The position numbers and the translations under genes are program-made. DNA of 64,000 nucleotides from Apricaphanius iberus. Taxonomy: Eukaryota > Chordata > Actinopteri > Cyprinodontiformes > Aphaniidae. Positions 40,901 to 49,900 of the stretch are shown in pieces (the first letter of the stretch is position 1; every line of letters begins with the position of its first letter). The notes below the pieces were generated by a model. It saw nothing but the letters and a program-made list of their open reading frames with translations. It made no database searches and was not told where the DNA came from. The DNA lies in assembly GCA_028564705.1 (NCBI GenBank), contig JAPXFQ010001146.1:372001-436000 (forward strand). The letters run 5' to 3'.

Positions 40901-43900
40901 AATTACCACAACAATATTGCATTTAACAGCCAAGATAAAGTGGTACTCTAAAAATTCAATTGGAGCTTTGGTTAGCTATGTTTTCAATCATTGTCTAGCT
41001 AGAGGGTGAACATTTGCACTTGTATTAAGTCTTTATGGGTGCATTCACACCTTATTGTCCGCTAGACTCAGAACCATCGGGGACCAAAATTGCAACATCG
41101 CTGTTTATTCTTTTGTTTGTTTGTTTATTTGTTTGTTTTTAGCCGGTGAGGTTTGTATTCACGGCGCTCTTTGTCAAAAAAACCAAAGTTATGAGCAACA
41201 TGTTTACCTCCTCACATGTGGTGGAGCAACACCAAGAACCACTGAACATGGGGCCATTTCCTGATTGGTAAAATGTAAACAATCATGCACAAGATTTGAG
41301 CAGTTTTTGTTGTCTTTGGCAAATGTGCCAGAAAAATATGTTTCCACTGAACCGACATCTAGGTATTTAGGTGGATTAGATTGTGCTTTTTTGTTCAGCA
41401 TTAGAGTTCGATTGCGCATTCACACATACGAACCAGACTTTCAAGGCAAACAAACTAGAGTTCGATTAAAGTGGGCTAAAAAGCGATGGTGTAAATGCAC
41501 CTTATGAGCCTTCATCCAGGACTACCCTGTGCTTGTGGCAAACTGCAAATGGCTTTTCTTCACCAGTGGTCTTGTTCAGACCACTTTCCCATAAAAGCCA
41601 GATTTCTTAACCGATTGTTCTCGTGTTGACAGATTCTCCCATCCTAGCCATGGATCTCTACAATTCCTCCAAAGTTGATATGGGCCACTTGGCTGCTTCA
41701 ATGAGTAAAGCTCTCTTGCAGGTTTAAATAGAAAGGAAAGTCTTGGTAGGTTTGCAGCTATGCCATAATCTAGCCAGTTTTGGATGATGGATTAAACAGG
41801 GCTCCTTGATGTTCTATGCCTGGAATATTGATTGATAACCTAACTCCAATATTCATTTCTCACTAACTTCTCTGGTGAAATCCTCACACTTCACAGAACA
41901 GCTGTATGTGTACAGAGATTAAATTACACACAAGTGGAGTGTATCTGAACACTAGGAATTTGAGTTTCTGAAGTCATTTGGGGGCACTGAATTTGAGTTT
42001 AAGGGTATTGTGAGTAACAGGAGTGAAATTCAAATGCACATCACACTTTTTATTTGTATTGGTAAAAATATATTAAATAAAGTGTATAGTTTTCTTCTAT
42101 TATTCACTACTTTGTGTTGTCTAAAACATGAAATTGTAAAAAGTATTTAAGTTTGTTATTTAGGAAATGCAAAAACTAAAAGGTGTGTGAATACTTAATG
42201 GGGCACAAATAGATGTATTGTAGATGCTGAGATCTTCTCACCAGTGTTACTTTCTCCTCAGAGACTGGTGGAGGGTTAAGATCCAGTTTAGACAGGAGCA
42301 TCTCTCTTCCTCTCCTCAAAGATGAGCACTTGTCATTGGTTGAGAGTCTGGGCGGCTGTACTTGGCTCATTTTGCTGCTCCTTAACAGCTGTTCCTCCTG
42401 AAGAATTTTTGCAACAATCTCCAGTCTCTTTGACTTCTGGCTCTCCTCAAATTCCCTTAGAGGTGGAAATCAACAACACTGCATTGTACTGAAATGGGGT
42501 CATGTATTCCTCAGCACAGAGAGAGAAAACACCCACACACTGCAGCATGGAGTGGGAGTAGAGGACATATATGTAGCAAAGGAAAGAAGAGGAGAGAAGA
42601 GGACATACTGTTGTTTTCGTTTAGTCTCCTCTAGCTGTTTCTTCTGGTACATATGTTTGATACTGTTGATGCCTTGGGCCTCCAGGGTAGCTTTTAGTTG
42701 TCTTTCTTGTTGTTCTTTCTTCTGGGCTTTTTGTTTGGCTCTATCTTGCTGAACCCGTAAACTCTCCTAACGTAACAAAGATAAATTAAGATATTCGACC
42801 GGAAGCCTACTTATCTTTAATTGAAAAATGTATCAACGGAAGATGATCCTGGCATCAATAGACATACTTAAGCATTGAGTGTATTAAGTTAAAGTGGCAG
42901 TTTGTGCCTTCTTCTTTTCTTCCACAGAAGAAATTAGGGGTAAATAAAAATCAGCAGATCCAGGTTCTTTGAAGAACATATTGCAAGCATAATTCATACT
43001 ATATACTTGCATAATTATAAAGGAAACTGTTTGATTGAGACACAGAAAAACATATTCATTTTTGTTGTTGCTTTTAATTACTCTAAAATGGGAAATTATA
43101 AATAGTCTTAAATCATATTAAGCATATATGCAGGCTATGCAAAAATAAAATAAAATCCTGCACTAAGAAAGCAAAACAAAAAAACAACAACAGATCAAGA
43201 ACTATAACAAATGCTGTTCTGCTACGTACTTGGTTGCCTGTTATGTTAGATTTAAGAACCTCAACAGCCTGTATCCTCCTTTCAATAAACTCCCTGTTTT
43301 GTTGCTCCTTTTCAGCCACTTGCTGATGCAACCTAGAAACAAAATGCAAAAAACACTGTTATCGAGGTACAGAGAAAACAAAAGTTCTTTTGTCTCTTGG
43401 CAGAGTGGCAAACTCCACACGCAGCATTGAAGTTTTAAACCTCAAATTTATTTTTGAAACAGCAAGTCTTCCTTTATTTTATTTCTTGTGATTGTGTTTA
43501 GGTGTTAGTGGTTCTTGCAGGGAAAATATGTGAACTTCAACACTTTAAAGAAAACTATATTTTTTATCACACAAATTATTGGACTGAAGCTGTATAAGAT
43601 GTTGCTTGCAATCATTAATTAAACAACTGATGCGCACAAAGCAGCAAAGAGATAAAAAAGCAATAATTCATACAGTAGTAAACAATCATCTGCATGTAGT
43701 TTAGTTGTAGTTTTATATTTCAACTGTGGTGGTTGTTGTACAAATCATACCTTGGGCAAGCCCCTTCCATTTGTTCCTTACACAGAAATGTCAAAATACC
43801 AGAATTCACTCCAGAGTGTGACCATGCTGTGAAGTGGAGACACAAGTATTTGATACACTGCTGATGTTTGAAACTTTCCCAGTTACAAAGCATGTAGAGG

Positions 43901-46900
43901 TCTGTAATTTGTGTCAAAGGTACTCTTCAACTGTAAGGGACAGAATCTAAAACAAAACTGCAGAAAATCACAGTGGACGATTTTTAAATAATTAATTTCC
44001 ATTTTATTGCATGACATAAGTATTTGATACAACAGACAAAGGGAACTCGATCTTTGGTACAGAAACCTTTGTTTAAAAGTAAAGAGATCAGACGTTTTCT
44101 TTAGTTCTTCAGCAGGTTTGCACAAACTGCAGGAATTTTGGCTCACTCCTCCATACAGATCTGAGCAATATTGACTTTCACCTCTCTCCAAAGATTTTCT
44201 GTTGTATTCAGGTCTGGAGACTGGCTAGGCCACTCCAGAACCTTGAGATGCTTCCTACAAAGCCACTCCTTAGTTGCCCTGGCTGTGTTACGGTGTGTTT
44301 CGGGTCATGCTGGAAGACCCAGCCATGACCCATCTTCATTGCTCTTAGTGAGGGAAGGAGATTGTTGGCCAAGATCTCACAATACATGGCCCCATCCATC
44401 CTCCCCTCAATATGATGTAGTCATCCCGTCCCCTTCGCAGAAAAGCATCCCCAAAGAATGATGTTTCCTCCTCCATGTTTTACAGTTGGGATGGCGTTCT
44501 TGGGGTTGTACTCATCCTTCTTCTTTCTCCAGACACGGCGAGTGGAGTTTAGACCAAAAGCTCCACTTTTGTCTCAGACTACATGACCTTCTCCTATTCC
44601 TCCTCTGGATCATCCAGATGGTCATTGGCAAACTTCCGACGGGCCTTTACATGCGCTGGCTTGAGCAGGGGGACCTTGCATTCAATGCAGGATTTTAATC
44701 CATGATGGTGGAGTGTGTTACTGATGGTTTTCTTTGAGACTGTGGTCCCAGCTCTATTCAGGTCATTGACCAGGTCCTGCCATGTAGTTAAGGGCTCATC
44801 TCTCACTGTCCTCATGATCATTGATGCCCCATGAGGAAAGATCTTGCATGGCGCTTCAGAACGAGGGAGATTGACCATCGTCTTGAACTTCTTCCATTTT
44901 CTAATTATTGCACCAACAGGTATTGCCTCTCACCAAACTGCTTGTCTATTGTCCTGCAGCCCATCCCAACATTGTGCAGCTCTACAATTTTATGCCTGAG
45001 GTCCTTGCACAGCTCTTTGTTCTTTGTTTGTGTGTTGACAGCTTTGTTTTATACAAGTAACAAGTTCAAACAGGTGCAGTTAATACAGGTAATTAGTGGA
45101 AACCAAGAGGGCTTCTTAACAAAGAACTAACCGGTCTGTGGGAGCCTAAATTCTTACTGGTTGATAGGCGATTATATACTTATGTCGTGCAATGAAAAGG
45201 AAATTAATTATTTAAAAATCATCCTCTGTGATTTTCTGTATTTTACTTTTAGATTCTGTCCCTCACAGCTGAAGAGTACCTCTGATACAAATTACAGACC
45301 TCTACATGCTTTGTAAGTGGGGAGATTTCAAAAATCACCAGTGTATCAAATACTTGTTCTCCCTACAGTACATTGCAGTTTTTTAGACTGCTCGGAGTGA
45401 GATGGTCTTACACCAAAGAAACACTAAAAATACATTTTCCTTTTTCTCAAGAAACTACGTATTTAATAAATCTGAACCTGTGTTTCAGATAATTATGTCT
45501 GGTGTTCGATGATCCCCTTCAGATTTGACCAGTCTAAGTGCATTAGTCTTTAAACATATAATTAAATGTGGTCAAGATTCTTCAAAAACAATGAAATTGC
45601 TCTTTAATTAAGTACCGAGTTGGAACTTGTAAATTAGATGCCAGTAGTCATTACTCAGCTACCATGAACAGCCATATTTTCTTACAGTGTTTACAAAGTG
45701 CAGAACACAGAGAGAGCCCAGTAATTGATGTGATTATTGACTATATATGCAAATAAGCAATAGAAAACTTGTAGAGGGCACAATTGACAATCAGTTAGAT
45801 TTTTCTAAGTGCCTGTGCCACATCCTGGGCAGGAGCCATGTTGCCCGTATTAGAAAGTGGCACTAATCCTGCTCTTTCTCAGCAACAACACCGGGTGTCT
45901 GAATCAAAGTACTTTCATTGCTCCTGTCTATTTTCGGTTCAATATACCAACACTGCATTTGTGAATGATCAATAGGACATACCGACTCTCCAGATCGTCT
46001 CCAGAGACTATAAATATCTTGTTGCGGTGTGATTCTGCTGATGGTTTATTGGCGATTACCTTTTAATGGTCTGCTTCAAGTACTTGGCAGCTTTCTTTTG
46101 GCTTGCTCGAGCCTCTTCAGTCTTCCTTTGACATTTGGTCTCCTTCTCCTGCTGCTTGGCTGCCTGTTTACTATCAGAATATAAACCACAAGACTTTGTT
46201 TATCCTTTTAAATGTTTTTATCATACTCCTGTATGATCAAAACAATGGTTTGATAAATTTTGAAAAATGACATCCAGAAACAATAATGCATTCTGTATGC
46301 AAAACACAGCGAGATATCCTTGGGTGTGATTAATGATGTGGGTTGTTGTTGTCCGTACTCGAGAAGCTTCATTTTGTGCTGCTGGTTCTGGATGACTTTC
46401 CTCTCCTGCTGCAACCTTGTTACTGCCTTCTGTGCCTTATGGACCTGGAAGAGCTGCTCCTCTTCCTGCACCTCCTGGCGGAGTAAAGAGACCTTGCCAA
46501 GTTCCACCTCCAACTCATTCAGCTCCAGCCTGAGGAGTGGAGAAATTTGGAAGTGAGTGGAACAAAATGTACCACTATAAGTTATTATTTTTATAATTTA
46601 GTTCCACATGGGACAGATAGGAGTGTGTGAGGGTTCATCAAACACAGCAAAATGGTTTAGATTTGGTTGGGGATAAAAACTGGAAAGTAAAGTCGGTCAA
46701 TTAGTTGTAAAGTCATTTTTCCTGTTTATAAGCCCATTGCTGAGTTAGTATGGATATATGGGGCAGAAGTGTACCCAGCATATTTATTTATAGTTTTGAA
46801 TGTCTCAGTCTCTTCTTCTGAGACAAAACTGTTCTCTGTTTACCTCCTCAAAGCTGAGGCAGTGATCGAATCAAAGCAAATGAGTGGACTGCCCTTTTCA

Positions 46901-49900
46901 TGCAGCACTAATGTCTGTCGAACCAAGTTGGAACAAACAAACCATCTTTATGTTGAACACACTCTTGTTGCCTCAGTTCGGCGTGGATTTGCCCCCACAG
47001 TTCTTCTTCATTCTGCAGCTTTTGACACAACAGCTTATGCTGGGCTCGCAGTCGAAACACTGCCACGCTGCTAAATGAGTGGAATAAAGCAAACACCATG
47101 GGTAAGCAGTGTATGCTTGTAAAGAAAAAAAAACCCGTAAAAAAAAAGAAAGAAAGTATATTTACCTGTTATCTTTTGCTTTCTGTTGGTCTATTTCCCT
47201 CTCCAAATTGTCCCTCTGCTCCAACCAGCCTTCTATGTTCTGATGGCAAAGTTTCAGCTTTTCTCTAAAAAAAAAAAAAAAAAAATTAACAAGAAAAGCT
47301 ACATTTTGTTATAACATTTTGACATGTTATACTACTAAACTTTAATATGTAGAGTATATTTAGGAATTTTATATTAACACACAAAGGTGTGCTAACTGCA
47401 TAGTGCAACATGATACATGGTTAACAATAAGACTATTTTTGCATTTTACAACCAAGAAAAGCATCTCTACAGCATAATTCTCACAAGACAATTGGGGTTA
47501 TGCATTCAATGTGATTTGCGAGAGTTTTGCAGCAAAAAAAGCTGTGGTTTCATCCGACCAGAGGAACGTCTTGCATATATCTGTGATGCCCCCTGGCTTT
47601 TAGCAAACTGCAAACAGGACTTATGTTCATTTTTCACCGGCTCTGTTCTAACCACTTTTACGTTGAGTTAGGTGTCCTGTTGATAGATAAGATAGACTAT
47701 AACCTGAGCTTTAGATCTCTGCAGCTCCTTCAGAATTAGAACAAGTTTTCACTGATTAATGTTTTTGGTTTTTTTGACGACCCATAACTTCAGGTAAATA
47801 GCTATAACTTGAAAATTTGGCAGTTGATTCTTAATCCTTTACTTCTGTTTCCCTTTGACTAAATGAGGTCTTTTAATGCCAACATGCTCTATCAAACCTC
47901 TGATGGTGCATTCAGACCGCAGGCTTTGTCAGCGTCAAGCAACGCTCATAGAGCGACTAGTTCGACGCATATACACAGAAGATATATTTTTAGGCTGAAG
48001 CTTGCAAACGTCAGAGCCAGCGGGCCTGTCTCTCCTGGATGTTTTAAACACTCGTGGACTGTGGTTGGGTAGGCAGCGTCAACGTCAGGCAACGTCACTA
48101 CAGTGGGACGCTTTAATTGGTTGCCGTGCTGCGTCCAGACCGTCAAAAATTCAACTAGCTGAACTTCTGCGTTGCTAGCGTTATGAGCTTTGAAGCTTGA
48201 AACGCAGGAAAAGCTTGAAAAGTTGACGGAGCCAACGCTCACAAAGTGCCGCGGAGACTCTGACGCTCCTCCAACCGCCTCCACCGTAGACTTAACGTGT
48301 AATCTTGACGTTGCTGATGCTGACAAAGCCTGCGGTCTGAACGCAGCAAGAGACCTTTCACCAACAGCAGTAAGTATGCTGAGATAAAATTACACACACA
48401 GGTTGACTCCAGCATTGGGTGACTTCTAATGACATTAAGTCCACTGGAATATATTTAGTTGTATCAGAGTACCAGGGAAAAAACTAAAATGCATTCCTAC
48501 CTTTTGTATGCATAAAAAAAAATTGAAAACCATGCAAATTTCCTTTACATCACAATTGAGCACTACTTTCTGTTGAGCTGCCATATCAAATCTCAATAAC
48601 ACCCATACCATATTTATTTTGTAATGTAACATGTGAACAGGTTGAATATTTGTACATGGCAATATGCTGCAAAATAGATTATTATGACAGAGAACATAAC
48701 TAGATTATGTTGTCTGGCATAATGGTAATAAGCTTCCCTAAGGCCACAATGAAAACAAACTAATTCCGAAGGAAATAAGGTAATCCAGTAAGCACATTCT
48801 GGGAGTTGAAAAACACTGCTTATTTGTTCCAAATGTTCTTTTTTATTTTAAGGCAAAAAAAGCCACTCTCTGGGATTGAGGCAAAAATACTCTTTGGGGA
48901 AATTGACGCAGACCGTAACATAACAGATACAGAACGCTTGAAAGCCAGCTGTGCATAGGTTCCATTAAAGTGATGTTTAGTCAGAGAACACCAAGGCTCC
49001 ACACTGACCACTGCTGCTTTGTGCTGAAAGATGATGACTGACATTTTTATGGAGACTACATCACAGTTCATCTGGTGCTTAATGGCTCGCCGTGCAGACA
49101 AATAAAAAGAGGACAGCGAAGGGAGAGGTCATTACTGGAAATGTTCTCTCCCTGGCAGGGATGATTTCCTGCAAATTGCTGAATCAATTGGTGCAAAAAT
49201 GATTGGCCCCGTGTGACAAGGGCAACAGAGCGAAGATTATGGAAAACAGGAATAACAAAAACAAAGCAAACAATCTGTACGAAACCGTAAAACCAACACA
49301 AACCATTTGTGACCACGAGACGGGCATTGATGTGTATGTGGACGCGTTTGTAGATTCCAGAGAGGGACATGGCATTTTATCTGGGTTAAACAGGGAAGTT
49401 AGGGTAGTTTTAGAGGTTGATGGATGCCAGGGCCAGACCTGGCTTTCTCCACGTCACGCTCCTTCTGTCGATGAAAAGAGTCCAGCTGGTCCAGGTTTCG
49501 TCTCAGCTTGAACATCCGTGCTGTCTCTGCATAACTCCTTTCCTTGCTATTGTCGGCCTCAAGTGCAAGGTCACCATCACCGTCGCTCTCTCTTTGGGAA
49601 GACAAAGAAGGACATATGGGAAAAAGAGTGAATATTTAATGTAAATCCAGGTATTTAGACTTTATATAAATATAGCAATGTCCAGTCCTAGCCACATTTT
49701 ATGGTACCCCTGGTAAAGTTGTGTGAAAACTCTTAAATAATCTATCTTTCACAGCAGTAGCATAATCTCACTTTTTTAAATAATCCAACCATTAAATCAG
49801 TACATAAAAAAAAAAAAAAAAAATCAAATTACAGCTGGAAGTAGTTGGACAAGGTTTGGAGGACTCCAACAAGAGGATCTTAGCCCATTCCTCTTTAGAT

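Noticed and set aside
47946..48326. 126-codon open frame on the minus strand
   Set aside because: It falls entirely inside the TIR element at 47,906-48,346; its openness comes from that element's GC-rich arms.
49203..49511. 102-codon open frame on the plus strand
   Set aside because: It lies across cfap74 exon 3 on the opposite strand, has no start context or homology, and is explained as a shadow.
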